DNA from: an uncultured bacterium
GTDB taxonomy: Bacteria; Hydrothermota; Tepidihabitantia; Tepidihabitantales; DTDR01
Reading direction: 5' to 3'
Length of the DNA: 64,000 nucleotides
Assembly: GCA_938040315.1 (NCBI GenBank)
Contig: CALHQW010000025.1
Coordinates: 1-64,000, forward strand
The notes beneath the pieces were generated by a model. The model saw nothing but the letters and a program-made list of their open reading frames with translations. It had not been told where the DNA came from and made no database searches. Shown piece after piece: positions 8,329-16,842 of this stretch. Position 1 is the stretch's first letter; the number at the start of each line of letters is the position of its first letter. A program made the translations under genes and the position numbers.

Positions 8329-8520
8329 CTATTCTTCTTCAATAATAATTGCGCTAACTGGACAATCTTCAGCAGCCTGTCTTACACAATCCTCGGCTGC
8401 TTCGGGAACCACCTCCACTTTTACGCCAGCAGTATCACCCTGCATTTCAAAAACATCTGGACAGGTATTACAACAAAGTTCACAACCGGTACAAAGTTCT
8501 TTATCGATTTTTGCTTTCAT
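8329..8520 (-). CDS. Single-cluster [4Fe-4S] ferredoxin
   Basis: 63 residues from ATG at 8520. That start is preferred to the upstream TTG because GGGAGG sits 6-7 nt before the ATG. Cys10, Cys13, Cys16 and a later Cys in EDCPVSAI would bind one [4Fe-4S] cluster. Cys20 and the Cys of EDCVRQ match the disulfide pair of Thermotoga-type ferredoxins as I recall them, and there is an extra Cys17. It is an acidic small electron carrier, likely serving anaerobic oxidoreductases. It is the first gene of the operon with fhs and trxB and has its own promoter at 8545-8572. Confidence 0.92.
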   Translation of the reverse strand: MKAKIDKELCTGCELCCNTCPDVFEMQGDTAGVKVEVVPEAAEDCVRQAAEDCPVSAIIIEEE

Positions 8521-8544
8521 CAATTCCTCCCTTTTTAAAAATAA

Positions 8545-8572
8545 ATTATATAATAAACTTGAAAAAAATCAA
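8545..8572 (-). promoter_or_regulatory. Promoter of the ferredoxin-fhs-trxB operon
   Basis: On the minus strand, TTGATT (8572-8567) and TATAAT (8550-8545) are separated by 16 nt. The leader is short and carries GGGAGG before the ATG at 8520. Confidence 0.65.
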
Positions 8573-8591
8573 CAATTTTTTAAAATTAGTT

Positions 8592-9401
8592 ATGAAGAAA
8601 AAAATTGAAAAAAGAAAGATTAAAAAGAAATTTTTATTTGCTACCGATTTTGACCAAACCCTTTCTTTTGATGATACCGGAGTTTTAATCTCTTTAGAAT
8701 TAGGAATTCCGCCAGAAAAATTTTTAAACAAAGTAAAAGAAATAAGAAATAGAAATATTACCCAATTAGGTGGTGAACTTGCTTATCTTTTATCTTATGA
8801 TCCGGAATATAAAAATCGGGTGACAAAGGATTTTTTATTAAAAATTGGCGAAAAGGTGAGACTAAAAGCCGATGTTGATATTCTTTTTAAAACTCTCGAA
8901 GAAGGGATTGAGGATTGTGAATTTGTTTGTTATGTTATTTCTGCTTGTCCTGATTTGATTATTAAAAAATCAATGAATAAAATTTTAAAAGAAGAGAATA
9001 TTTTCGGCACCGAATTTAAATATGATGAAAACGGCAGAATAGTTGAGATTTTAAAAACTGCTGCTGGTCATGGCAAGGCAGCAATTATTGATTATCTTGT
9101 TGAGAAGGAGCATATACCAAAAGAGAATATAATTTATATTGGCGATGGTTCTTCGGATATTCACGTGATGCTTCATGTAAATGTCTATGGTGGTTTTACA
9201 ATTGCTGTCTCGCCGTCTCCCTATTTGGGGCATATATCAAAAAGGACTGTTTTGTCTGAAAATGCCTTATCCGTTCTCTGTCCGATCTTAGAAGATTTAT
9301 TTGGTTATAGGGAAGAGGAGATAAAAGATTTTTATGCTAAATTGGGTCATCCGATTTATGAATGGAATCGGGCAAAATTGGAATGGCTTACTATCGCCTA
9401 A
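8592..9401 (+). CDS. HAD-superfamily phosphatase
   Basis: 269 residues from the ATG at 8592. The open frame extends upstream, but that part overlaps the divergent ferredoxin gene and has no conserved content. HAD motif I is FLFATDFDQT (nucleophile Asp19, acid/base Asp21). A later VISACPD fits motif II, and GDGSSDIHVM fits motif IV. The layout resembles phosphoserine-phosphatase-like or MtnX-like HAD enzymes, but the substrate is not evident. The 3' end overlaps the start of the apbE-like gene by 19 bp. I see no strong Shine-Dalgarno, so the exact start is uncertain. Confidence 0.8.
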   Translation: MKKKIEKRKIKKKFLFATDFDQTLSFDDTGVLISLELGIPPEKFLNKVKEIRNRNITQLGGELAYLLSYDPEYKNRVTKDFLLKIGEKVRLKADVDILFKTLEEGIEDCEFVCYVISACPDLIIKKSMNKILKEENIFGTEFKYDENGRIVEILKTAAGHGKAAIIDYLVEKEHIPKENIIYIGDGSSDIHVMLHVNVYGGFTIAVSPSPYLGHISKRTVLSENALSVLCPILEDLFGYREEEIKDFYAKLGHPIYEWNRAKLEWLTIA

Positions 9402-10288
9402 TTCTTTTCTTTTTATTCTTTCTTTTTTGTGAAAAAGAGATTCCAATAGAAAAAAGCGATATTGCCTTTGGTAGTTATTTTAAGATAAAAATTTTTACTA
9501 AAAATAAAGAAGAGAGTAAAAAATACCTTGATTCAATATTTATTTTGATTAAATATTATGATTCGCTTTTTTCTTATTTTAATAAGAATAGTGCGCTTAC
9601 TTTTATTAATAGAAATAAAAAAGGCGAACTCTCCCCAAATTTAAAAGAGATTGTTTTAATATCAGAAGAAATAAAGAATAAAACTTTTGGTTATTTTGAT
9701 ATTAGTGTTGCTTCTTTAATGGAACTTTGGGGATTTTATGATAAAAATTATAGAAGACCAAAAGAAGTAGAAATAAAAGAGATAAAGAAATTTGTTGGTG
9801 ATAATGCTTATTTAATAAGAGGAGATTCTATCTTTTTAAAAGAAAAGGCAAAGATTGATTTAGGAGGAATTGCAGTTGGTTATATTCTTGATAAACTTGT
9901 TTTGTTTTTAAAAAGGAAAAATATTAAAAAAGGGCTCATTGATGCCGGTGGCGATATCATTGTTTTTGGCGATTATAAGGCAAGGATTGGAATAAAAAAT
10001 CCAGAAAAAGAAGGAGTGATTGAGACGGTTGAGATAAAAGAGGGTGCCTGTTCTACTTCCGGTGGTTATTATAATTATTTTAAAATCGGTGATACAATCT
10101 TTTTTCATATTATAAACCCAATAAGTGGTGAAGCAGAAAGAAGTTTAAATAAATTTCGGCAGGTAACAGTAATTGGTAAAAAGGCGGTTATTTGTGATGC
10201 GCTATCTACTGCTTTGTTAGTAATTCCTGATTCTTTAAGAAATAAAGTATTAGAAAATTTTAAAGATTATAAAGTAATTTTTTATTAA
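9383..10288 (+). CDS. apbE: FAD:protein FMN transferase (ApbE family lipoprotein)
   Basis: 301 residues from ATG at 9383, chosen because it begins directly with a lipoprotein signal (MAYYRLILFFLFFLFC, lipidated Cys16); an in-frame ATG at 9362 is the alternative. ApbE transfers FMN from FAD to Thr or Ser of membrane proteins such as Rnf or Nqr subunits, outside the inner membrane. Family motifs are KIDLGGIAVGYILDKL, GLIDAGGDIIVFGD, ACSTSGGYYNYF, HIINPISGE and ICDALSTALLV. It overlaps the amrS-like start (TAATG). No Rnf or Nqr gene is in the window, so its target is unknown. Confidence 0.93.
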   Translation: MAYYRLILFFLFFLFCEKEIPIEKSDIAFGSYFKIKIFTKNKEESKKYLDSIFILIKYYDSLFSYFNKNSALTFINRNKKGELSPNLKEIVLISEEIKNKTFGYFDISVASLMELWGFYDKNYRRPKEVEIKEIKKFVGDNAYLIRGDSIFLKEKAKIDLGGIAVGYILDKLVLFLKRKNIKKGLIDAGGDIIVFGDYKARIGIKNPEKEGVIETVEIKEGACSTSGGYYNYFKIGDTIFFHIINPISGEAERSLNKFRQVTVIGKKAVICDALSTALLVIPDSLRNKVLENFKDYKVIFY

Positions 10289-11274
10289 TGGTTGAAGCCA
10301 GATATTATAAAAAATTAGAAGATAATAAGGTTCAATGTGAACTCTGTCCCAATTACTGTGTTATTAGTGATAATAAATATGGTCGTTGTTTAGGAAGAAA
10401 AAATATTGATGGAAAACTTTATGCCCTAAATTATGGAGAAGTTGTTTCTTATGCGATTGATCCGATGGAGAAAAAACCTTTATATCATTTTTATCCAGGA
10501 AAAGAGATATTTTCCGTTGCTACTTATGGTTGTAATTTACTCTGTCCCTTTTGTCAGAATTGGGAAATCTCCCAGAACCGAGTAAAAGGAATCTATTTAT
10601 CACCCGAAGATTTGATAAAAATTGTTGAAAGGGAAAGATGCGAATTTATTGCTTATACCTATACTGAACCTCTTATCTGGTTTGAATATCTTTTGGATGT
10701 GATGAAATTAGCAAAAGAGAAAAATATCAAAAATGTTTTAGTCACCAATGGAATGATTAATGAAGAGCCTTTAAAAGAACTTTTGCCTTATATTTCGGCA
10801 ATGAATATTGACCTAAAATCAATCAAAGAAGATTTTTATAAAAATTTTATCAAAGGCGATTTGAAGACGGTATTAAGGACAATTGAGATAAGCAAAGATT
10901 TTTGTCATATTGAGATAACCAATCTTTTAATACCAACAAAGAACGATACCGAAGAAGAGATAAAAGAACTGGTTTTATTTGTGAGCAATTTAAAGAAAAG
11001 TATTCCTTTACATTTTTCAAGATATTTTCCCCATTATAAATGCTCCTTTCCACCGACACCGGTAGAGACACTGATAAAAGCCTATAATATCGCCAAGGAG
11101 AAACTTTATTATGTTTATTTAGGAAATGTTTTTGGTCTAGAAATTGGTCAGGATACCTTTTGTCCGGACTGTGGAAATCTATTAATTGAAAGAAATTATT
11201 ATCATATTAAAATTATTGGTTTAAAAGATAAAAGATGTAATAAATGTGAAAGGAAGATTGAAATAGTTTTTTGA
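10288..11274 (+). CDS. amrS: AmmeMemoRadiSam-system radical SAM protein
   Basis: 328 residues. The radical SAM cluster motif is CNLLCPFCQNW (Cx3Cx2C). It is preceded by an N-terminal CELCPNYC and GRCLGRKN region and followed by a C-terminal zinc-ribbon-like pair (CPDCGNLL, CNKCERK). This layout matches the AmrS family, whose reaction is not well established. Other family signatures are YTYTEPLIWFEY and HFSRYFPHYK. Its usual partners Memo and AMMECR1 are not seen here. It overlaps the apbE stop codon by one base and is followed after 10 bp by a DUF4321 gene with GGAGG. Confidence 0.9.
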   Translation: MVEARYYKKLEDNKVQCELCPNYCVISDNKYGRCLGRKNIDGKLYALNYGEVVSYAIDPMEKKPLYHFYPGKEIFSVATYGCNLLCPFCQNWEISQNRVKGIYLSPEDLIKIVERERCEFIAYTYTEPLIWFEYLLDVMKLAKEKNIKNVLVTNGMINEEPLKELLPYISAMNIDLKSIKEDFYKNFIKGDLKTVLRTIEISKDFCHIEITNLLIPTKNDTEEEIKELVLFVSNLKKSIPLHFSRYFPHYKCSFPPTPVETLIKAYNIAKEKLYYVYLGNVFGLEIGQDTFCPDCGNLLIERNYYHIKIIGLKDKRCNKCERKIEIVF

Positions 11275-11284
11275 AGGAGGTAAA

Positions 11285-11545
11285 ATGGGAAAGAAAACAA
11301 TTCCTTTTGTGATTATTATCATTTTAATTGGTGGTGTCTTAGGCAGTGCCTTTTCTTTATATCTTTCTGGTTTATTTCCCGAAGGGCAAGTAAAAAAATT
11401 TTTCTTTGAGGCAATAAAATTTGGTATTCCTCAGTTTACTTTAAATCTTGGTTTTTTAGAAATTACTTTTGGTTTCTCTTTGGCCATTACCGCCTTTACC
11501 GCCCTTTTTATTATCTTTCTCACTTATTTGATAATGAAATTATAA
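11285..11545 (+). CDS. Small membrane protein, DUF4321 family
   Basis: 86 residues with two membrane helices, about 6-26 and 62-83. A central GLFPEGQVKKFFFEAIKFG and LNLGFLEITFGFSLAIT pattern resembles DUF4321 proteins as I remember them. Function unknown. It has a clear AAGGAGG Shine-Dalgarno and sits between the radical SAM gene and valS. The valS promoter begins immediately after its stop, so it ends the operon that began with the HAD phosphatase. Confidence 0.8.
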   Translation: MGKKTIPFVIIIILIGGVLGSAFSLYLSGLFPEGQVKKFFFEAIKFGIPQFTLNLGFLEITFGFSLAITAFTALFIIFLTYLIMKL

Positions 11546-11548
11546 AAA

Positions 11549-11576
11549 TTGACTTTTTCAACTTAATTAATATAAT
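11549..11576 (+). promoter_or_regulatory. valS promoter, leaderless type
   Basis: TTGACT (11549-11554), a 16-nt spacer and TATAAT (11571-11576). Only 8 nt separate the -10 box from the ATG at 11585, so transcription should start within about 2 nt of the start codon. There is no Shine-Dalgarno. Confidence 0.75.
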
Positions 11577-11584
11577 AGTTTTTT

Positions 11585-14188
11585 ATGGAGATAAAAAAGA
11601 TTTACGAACCCAAGGAGATAGAAAAAAAATGGTATTCCTTTTGGGAAGAAAAGGAGTATTATAAAGCAAATCCTGATTCAGAAAAACTAAAATTTTCAAT
11701 TGTTATTCCGCCACCTAATATTACTGGTCCCCTTCATATCGGTCATGCTTTGAATAATACTATTCAGGATATTTTGTCAAGGTATAAAAGAATGGCTGGC
11801 TATGAAGTTCTTTGGTTACCAGGTATTGATCATGCTAGTATTGCGACTCATAATCAAATTGAAAAGGAATTAAAAAAAGAGGGAAAAACAAGGTTTGATA
11901 TTGGCAAAGAAGAGTTTTTAAAAAGGGCTTGGGCTTGGAAAGAGAAGCACCATCATTTGATTGTTTCCCAATTAAAAGGGCTTGGTTGTCTTTGTGATTG
12001 GTCAAGGTTTCGTTTCACTATGGATGAGGAGTATTCTTATACGGTAAAATATGCCTTTGTTTATTATTATAAAAAGGGTCTGATTTATCGGGATAATAGA
12101 ATTATTAATTGGTGTCCCAGATGTCGGACAGCCCTTTCGGATTTAGAAGTAAAGCATAAAGAGATAGATGGTTATTTGTATTATATAAAATATCCTTTAA
12201 AGGATAGTAGTAATTATATCGTTGTGGCGACTACTAGACCGGAGACGATGCTTGGTGATACCGCCGTAGCAGTAAATCCTTTTGATGAACGATATAAAGA
12301 TTATATTTCAAAAACCTTGCTCTTACCATTACAAGAAAGGGAAATAAAAATTATCGCTGATGAAATGGTAGATATTCAATTTGGTACTGGTGCAGTAAAA
12401 GTTACTCCTTCCCATGATCCAAATGATTTTATCATTGCTAAGAAACATAATTTAGAATTTGTGAAAGTGATTGATGAAGATGGTAAGATAATTCCGCCGG
12501 CAAAGGAAAAGTATTGTGGATTGGATAGATTTGATGCGCGAGAGTTGATTGTTAAAGATTTAAAAGAAAAGGGATTTTTAGAGAAGATTGAGAATTATAA
12601 AGTACCGGTTGGTTTGTGTGCCCGTTGTGAGACAATTATTGAGCCCTTAATTTCTAAACAATGGTTTTTAAAGATGGATGAATTAGCAAAAAAGGCAATT
12701 GAGGTAGTGGAGAAGGGAGAAATAAAATTTGTCCCTAAAAGATGGGAGAAGGTGTATTTAGATTGGTTATATAATATTAAAGATTGGTGTCTATCAAGAC
12801 AATTATGGTGGGGTCATCAGATACCAGTATATTATTGTTTAGATTGCGAAGAAATTATGGTAGCGATGGAAAAACCAGAAAAATGTAGCAAGTGTGATAG
12901 TAAAAATATCAAAGAGGAGGAGGATGTTTTGGATACTTGGTTTTCTTCGGCTCTCTGGCCCTTTGCGACAATGGGTTATCCAAAAGAGACAAAAGAGTTA
13001 GAAGTTTTTTATCCAACCGATGTTTTGGTTACGGACCCGGAGATTATCTTTTTATGGGTAGCAAGGATGGTTTTTTCCAGTTTAGAGTTTCTTAATAAGA
13101 TTCCTTTTAGATATGTCTATATCCATTCAACCGTTTTAAATGAGCGTGGCGAAAGAATGTCAAGGACAAAAGGGATTGGTATTGATCCGCAGGAGATTGT
13201 GGAAGAATATGGTGCCGATGCTTTAAGATTTACTTTAACTTATTTAGAAAGTCAGTCCCAATCTTTCCGGTTAAGTAAGGATAGATTTATCATTGGTAGA
13301 AATTTTGCTAATAAGATTTGGAATGCGGGAAGGTTGCTTTTTTCTTATTATTTGGAAAAAGAGAGTTTTGTGGAAGAAGGGAAAGAGAAGATTTATGATT
13401 ATTGGATTAAAGAACTTTTTAACGAACTTTTGAGGAAATATGATTATTATTTAAAAAATTATTATTTTTCTCTTTTGGCACAAAGTCTTTACAGTTTCTT
13501 TTGGAATAATTATTGTGATTGGTATTTAGAATTAAACAAAGAGAGATTTAGAAAGAGAGAAAGAAAGGCATTAAATATAAGTTTAGAGATTTTCTATAAC
13601 TTCTTAAAACTTTTGCATCCCATTATGCCTTTTATCACGGAAGAGATTTGGCATCTTTTTAAAAAAGAAGAAAAATCGATAATGGAAGAAAAAATCCCTG
13701 GGCCTTTTCTTACTCCCGAAGAAAAAATTAAAGAGATTTTCTTTTGCGAGGAATTAATTAATTTAATAAAAAGTATTAGAAATATTAGAGCAAATTTTAC
13801 AATTCCTAAAAATATTGAGTTAAAAGGATATCTTAAAACGAATAATCAAAGACTTTTTAATTTCCTAGAAGAAGAAAAGGAGATAATTAAGAAAATGGTA
13901 AATGTTATAATTTTGCCATGGGAAGAGAAATTGGAAAAAGGATTTTCTAAGATTATTTTAAAGGAAGGTGATTTTTATTTAGAGGTTGGCAATTTCTTTA
14001 ATTTGGAAAAAGAGAGGAAAAGATACGAGAGAGAGATTAAGGAGTTAGAGAAGATTTATGAAGAGATTAAAGCGAATCTTAATAATGAAGATTTTCTGAC
14101 AAAGGCAAGAAAGGAGATCATTGAGAGTGAACTTTCTAAGAAAAAAGAAATTGAAGAGCGATTAAAAAGATTAAAGGAGATGCTATGA
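11585..14188 (+). CDS. valS: Valine--tRNA ligase
   Basis: 867 residues, normal for ValS, which charges tRNA-Val in the cytoplasm. Class I signature HIGH is in GPLHIGHALNNT. The editing domain carries TTRPETMLGDTAVAVNP. A zinc-type CPRC and CARC pair, WWGHQIPVYY and the C-terminal coiled coil (about 800-867) are present. The KMSKS loop reads RMSRTKG: both lysines are arginine and Ser is Thr, and the usual GN after KMSKS-K is GI, which is unusual. The start follows a promoter so closely that translation is probably leaderless. It overlaps the next gene by 4 bp (ATGA). Confidence 0.97.
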   Translation: MEIKKIYEPKEIEKKWYSFWEEKEYYKANPDSEKLKFSIVIPPPNITGPLHIGHALNNTIQDILSRYKRMAGYEVLWLPGIDHASIATHNQIEKELKKEGKTRFDIGKEEFLKRAWAWKEKHHHLIVSQLKGLGCLCDWSRFRFTMDEEYSYTVKYAFVYYYKKGLIYRDNRIINWCPRCRTALSDLEVKHKEIDGYLYYIKYPLKDSSNYIVVATTRPETMLGDTAVAVNPFDERYKDYISKTLLLPLQEREIKIIADEMVDIQFGTGAVKVTPSHDPNDFIIAKKHNLEFVKVIDEDGKIIPPAKEKYCGLDRFDARELIVKDLKEKGFLEKIENYKVPVGLCARCETIIEPLISKQWFLKMDELAKKAIEVVEKGEIKFVPKRWEKVYLDWLYNIKDWCLSRQLWWGHQIPVYYCLDCEEIMVAMEKPEKCSKCDSKNIKEEEDVLDTWFSSALWPFATMGYPKETKELEVFYPTDVLVTDPEIIFLWVARMVFSSLEFLNKIPFRYVYIHSTVLNERGERMSRTKGIGIDPQEIVEEYGADALRFTLTYLESQSQSFRLSKDRFIIGRNFANKIWNAGRLLFSYYLEKESFVEEGKEKIYDYWIKELFNELLRKYDYYLKNYYFSLLAQSLYSFFWNNYCDWYLELNKERFRKRERKALNISLEIFYNFLKLLHPIMPFITEEIWHLFKKEEKSIMEEKIPGPFLTPEEKIKEIFFCEELINLIKSIRNIRANFTIPKNIELKGYLKTNNQRLFNFLEEEKEIIKKMVNVIILPWEEKLEKGFSKIILKEGDFYLEVGNFFNLEKERKRYEREIKELEKIYEEIKANLNNEDFLTKARKEIIESELSKKKEIEERLKRLKEML

Positions 14189-14700
14189 AGTATTTTTATC
14201 TTGCTTTATTTTTGATTACCTTAGGTATTTTTCTAATTTTTTATAATTTTAAATACCTTCCCTTAGAAGAAAGAATTATGAAAATTAGTGATGAAAATCT
14301 ATTGTGGCAAAAGGAAATTCAAGATTTAAAAGAAAAATTAAGTGAATATGAAGGTGGTAAAGATAGATTAATTTATTCTTTTGAGTTTAAGGAACTTTTT
14401 TTAACGGAGACTTCTGATAGTCTTAGTCCGGTGGGAGAAGCAAAATTGAAGGCAATAATTCCCAGTTTAAAAGAGAGTAATAAGAAAGTGGCAATTATCT
14501 TTTATGGTGAAGATATTGAACTTCCTATCCAGATTAAAAAGAGATATTTAACCGCTTATCATTATGGTTTTCAAAAGGCATTGGCGGTTTTTAATTATTT
14601 AATAAATATGGGTTTTTTAAAAGATAAACTTTTGATAATTAATGATTGTGAAAAGAAAAATAAGAAAAATATCTTGGAGTTACAAACTATTAATTATTAG
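14185..14700 (+). CDS. Membrane-anchored coiled-coil protein with degenerate OmpA-like domain
   Basis: 171 residues. An N-terminal membrane anchor (about 3-24) is followed by a coiled-coil stretch (ENLLWQKEIQDLKEKLSEY). A C-terminal region has the spacing of MotB/OmpA peptidoglycan-binding domains: LSPVGEAKLKAIIPSLK, then ELPIQIKKRYLTAYHYG and KALAVFNYLINMGF. Where such domains have GHTD it reads YGEDIEL, so the peptidoglycan-contacting Asp pattern looks changed. The assignment is by pattern and is moderate only. It overlaps valS by 4 bp and the next gene by 59 bp. Confidence 0.6.
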   Translation: MKYFYLALFLITLGIFLIFYNFKYLPLEERIMKISDENLLWQKEIQDLKEKLSEYEGGKDRLIYSFEFKELFLTETSDSLSPVGEAKLKAIIPSLKESNKKVAIIFYGEDIELPIQIKKRYLTAYHYGFQKALAVFNYLINMGFLKDKLLIINDCEKKNKKNILELQTINY

Positions 14701-15022
14701 TTTTCTTTTTACCTTTTTATTAGGAAAAGAAAATTATAAATCACCTAATAAGGCATTATTTTACTCTTTGCTCTTTCCTGGTGCAGGACAGTTTTATACT
14801 AAAAATTATTTAAAAGGTTCTTTATTTCTTATTGCCGAAGGTACTCTTTGTTATTTTCTTTATAAGGCAAATAAAAATAATGAGAAAGAAAAATTTTCTG
14901 ATTTATTATGGATACTGGTCGGTGTTCATGTTTATAATATGGCTGATGCCTATATCTCTGCCCATTTTTATCGTTTTAAAGAAGAGACAAGATTAACTTT
15001 AAACATAAATTATGCTTACTAA
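14642..15022 (+). CDS. Small membrane protein, DUF5683-like
   Basis: 126 residues. An N-terminal hydrophobic segment (about 14-28) precedes SPNKALFYSLLFPGAGQFY, then KGSLFLIAEGTLCYFLY and LLWILVGVHVYNMADAY. The PGAGQFY core with two following membrane helices and the NMADAY motif matches DUF5683-type envelope proteins as I recall them. Function unknown. The ATG at 14642 lies within the previous gene and overlaps it by 59 bp, which is long; a GTG two codons later is possible. It overlaps bioY by 11 bp. Confidence 0.65.
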   Translation: MIVKRKIRKISWSYKLLIISFLFTFLLGKENYKSPNKALFYSLLFPGAGQFYTKNYLKGSLFLIAEGTLCYFLYKANKNNEKEKFSDLLWILVGVHVYNMADAYISAHFYRFKEETRLTLNINYAY

Positions 15023-15551
15023 AAGTGCGATACTTATTAAAGAAGAGATAAAAGAGATAATTCTTATTTTATTATTTTCTTTCTTTACTGCTGTTTCCTC
15101 TAAGATAAAAGTTGAAATTGGTGTTGTGCCGATAACTTTTCAAACCTTTGCTGTTTTTCTTTCTGGTATTATTTTAGGAAGTAAAAGAGGTGCTTTATCA
15201 CAGGTAACTTATTTAATTCTTGGACTTTTGGGTTTTCCTTTCTTTTCCCGTGGCGGTGGAATACATTATCTTTTCTCACCTACTTTCGGCTATATTATCG
15301 GTTTTATCTTTGCTTCTTATATTAGTGGATTTATAAAAGAATATAAATTGAACTTTTTTCTCTCTTTGTTAGTTTTAATTTTTGCTAATCTTACAATTTA
15401 TATCTTTGGACTTTTATATCTTCTAAATTTTATTCCTAAAGAAAAATTATTACCAATTGGCCTATATCCTTTTATTATTGGTGACCTATATAAAATTTTC
15501 TTAATTCTTCTATTTACCACCACCCTTCCGCAAGTCCAATTGATTAAGTAA
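15012..15551 (+). CDS. bioY: Biotin transporter BioY
   Basis: 179 residues with about six membrane helices. The BioY signature is clear: VPITFQTFAVFLSGIILG followed by GALSQVTYLILGLLG and FPFFSRGGGIHYLFSPTFGY. BioY is the substrate-binding S component of a biotin ECF transporter and may also work alone. No ATPase (BioM/EcfA) or EcfT gene is in the window. It is the last gene of the valS transcription unit and overlaps the previous gene by 11 bp. No biotin synthesis genes are seen, so uptake may be the biotin source; this is inference. Confidence 0.93.
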   Translation: MLTKSAILIKEEIKEIILILLFSFFTAVSSKIKVEIGVVPITFQTFAVFLSGIILGSKRGALSQVTYLILGLLGFPFFSRGGGIHYLFSPTFGYIIGFIFASYISGFIKEYKLNFFLSLLVLIFANLTIYIFGLLYLLNFIPKEKLLPIGLYPFIIGDLYKIFLILLFTTTLPQVQLIK

Positions 15552-15730
15552 TATATTTTTTGTGCCAAAATAGATAAAAAATTAATTATTAAGTTTATAA
15601 ATTTTATACACTTAAAAATTGAAATTTAAAGATTTTTATAAAAATATAGAAAGAAAAATTGAGACAAAAAACTATCTTTTTTATCTAAGTTTTTGTAATT
15701 AAAAGATTTTTTTGTAATGCGACAGATTTA

Positions 15731-15758
15731 TTGAATTCGGTTTATTTTTTATTATTCT
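15731..15758 (+). promoter_or_regulatory. Promoter of the porin-like gene
   Basis: TTGAAT (15731-15736), a 16-nt spacer and TATTCT (15753-15758). A leader of about 15 nt with AAGGAGG precedes the ATG at 15781. The rest of the 229-bp spacer from 15552 is AT-rich with nothing I can identify. Confidence 0.45.
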
Positions 15759-15780
15759 TATATTTTTAAAAGGAGGAATT

Positions 15781-16770
15781 ATGAAGAACCTTTTCTTTCT
15801 TTTACTTTTAATCAACATTACTTTAGCCTTTAATTTTCAACAGGATAAATATAAGATATCTTTAAATTCTTTATTTATTTTTAATTATGATTATGCCCAA
15901 AGAAAAAGGGATAACAAAATTTTTAGGTCAAACTCCTTTTACTTTTCAAAAATATATTTAGATATAATAAAGGAATATCAAGAATTTTTTCTTTTAAAAT
16001 TTCTTTTAGATATTAGCGATTTAGAAGGCAAACCTTCTTATGAATTATGTGGCGAAATAAAACTAAAAAAAGAAATGAAAATTATTTTAGGAAAATTTAA
16101 ACAGCCTTTAGGTTACGAAGTTTCTATGTTGCCAAAAGAGAGTTATCTTTTTGAGCCCTCTTTTATTTATTATTGGAAAGAGCCTTTTATTTATGACTTA
16201 GGTATTGGGCTCTTTTATCTTTTTAATAATTTAGAAACAAATATTAATTTAGTAAACGGAAGTGGTAGAATATCTAATTGGGATAAGGACGAATGGAAAA
16301 ATATTTCTGGAAGAATTTTATATAAACCAACTAAAGATTTATTTGTAGGTATTAATTTTTATTATTTGGGTAATAATTTCTATTATTGGAAAATCAGCAA
16401 GAAAATAGATGATTTATTATCTTCTTTTCAATTGGGTTGGGAGTTTGGTTATTTAAAACCTTCTAATCTATTTATTTTTGAATACTTTTTTGGTCAAGAT
16501 AAAGATGTGGTATATAATAAATATCAAAAACAGGGTTTTTATTTTATTTTTGGTTATCAAATTGACAAACTTTTACCGGTTATTCGCATTGATTTTAAAA
16601 AAGAGAAAAGTGAAGTGAGAGAACTAATAAAAGATGTTGGTTTTACTCTGGGATTAAATTACTATTTAAAAGAAAGAAATTTTAAAATTGCTCCTAATTT
16701 CTGTTTTTATCGTTATAGTAAAACTCATTATTTAGTAAAGTTTGTCCTTCAATTTAAAGGATATATTTGA
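15781..16770 (+). CDS. Outer-membrane porin-like beta-barrel protein
   Basis: 329 residues. A signal peptide (MKNLFFLLLLINITLAF) is followed by alternating amphipathic strands rich in Tyr, Phe and Asn. The stretch IILGKFKQPLGYEVS and the later GIGLFYLFNNLETNINLVNG and SGRILYKPTKDLFVGINFYY resemble phosphate-selective-type porins (OprO/OprP-like). It ends in a beta-strand, LVKFVLQFKGYI. It probably forms a barrel in the outer membrane; the solute is unknown. It has its own promoter and a good Shine-Dalgarno and is likely monocistronic. Confidence 0.7.
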   Translation: MKNLFFLLLLINITLAFNFQQDKYKISLNSLFIFNYDYAQRKRDNKIFRSNSFYFSKIYLDIIKEYQEFFLLKFLLDISDLEGKPSYELCGEIKLKKEMKIILGKFKQPLGYEVSMLPKESYLFEPSFIYYWKEPFIYDLGIGLFYLFNNLETNINLVNGSGRISNWDKDEWKNISGRILYKPTKDLFVGINFYYLGNNFYYWKISKKIDDLLSSFQLGWEFGYLKPSNLFIFEYFFGQDKDVVYNKYQKQGFYFIFGYQIDKLLPVIRIDFKKEKSEVRELIKDVGFTLGLNYYLKERNFKIAPNFCFYRYSKTHYLVKFVLQFKGYI

Positions 16771-16774
16771 TTTA

Positions 16775-16803
16775 TTGACAAAATAAAAATTTTTGTTTAA
16801 ATT
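16775..16803 (+). promoter_or_regulatory. Promoter with near-consensus -35 box
   Basis: TTGACA (16775-16780), a 17-nt spacer and TAAATT (16798-16803). The expected start of transcription, near 16810, coincides with the foot of a perfect hairpin. Confidence 0.6.
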
Positions 16804-16809
16804 TTTTTA

Positions 16810-16832
16810 TTCCTGTTAATTAAAAACAGGAA
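16810..16832 (+). promoter_or_regulatory. 5'-terminal mRNA hairpin
   Basis: TTCCTGTT (16810-16817) and AACAGGAA (16825-16832) pair perfectly over 8 bp with a 7-nt loop. The stem ends one base before the GGAGG Shine-Dalgarno and would lie at the very 5' end of the transcript. It could protect the mRNA or adjust ribosome access. It lacks a U-tract, so it is not a typical terminator. Confidence 0.5.
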
Positions 16833-16842
16833 GGGAGGAATT

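Noticed and set aside
8511-8591. Upstream extension of the HAD phosphatase frame
   Set aside because: It overlaps the divergent ferredoxin gene and its promoter and has no conserved residues; ATG at 8592 directly precedes the HAD domain.
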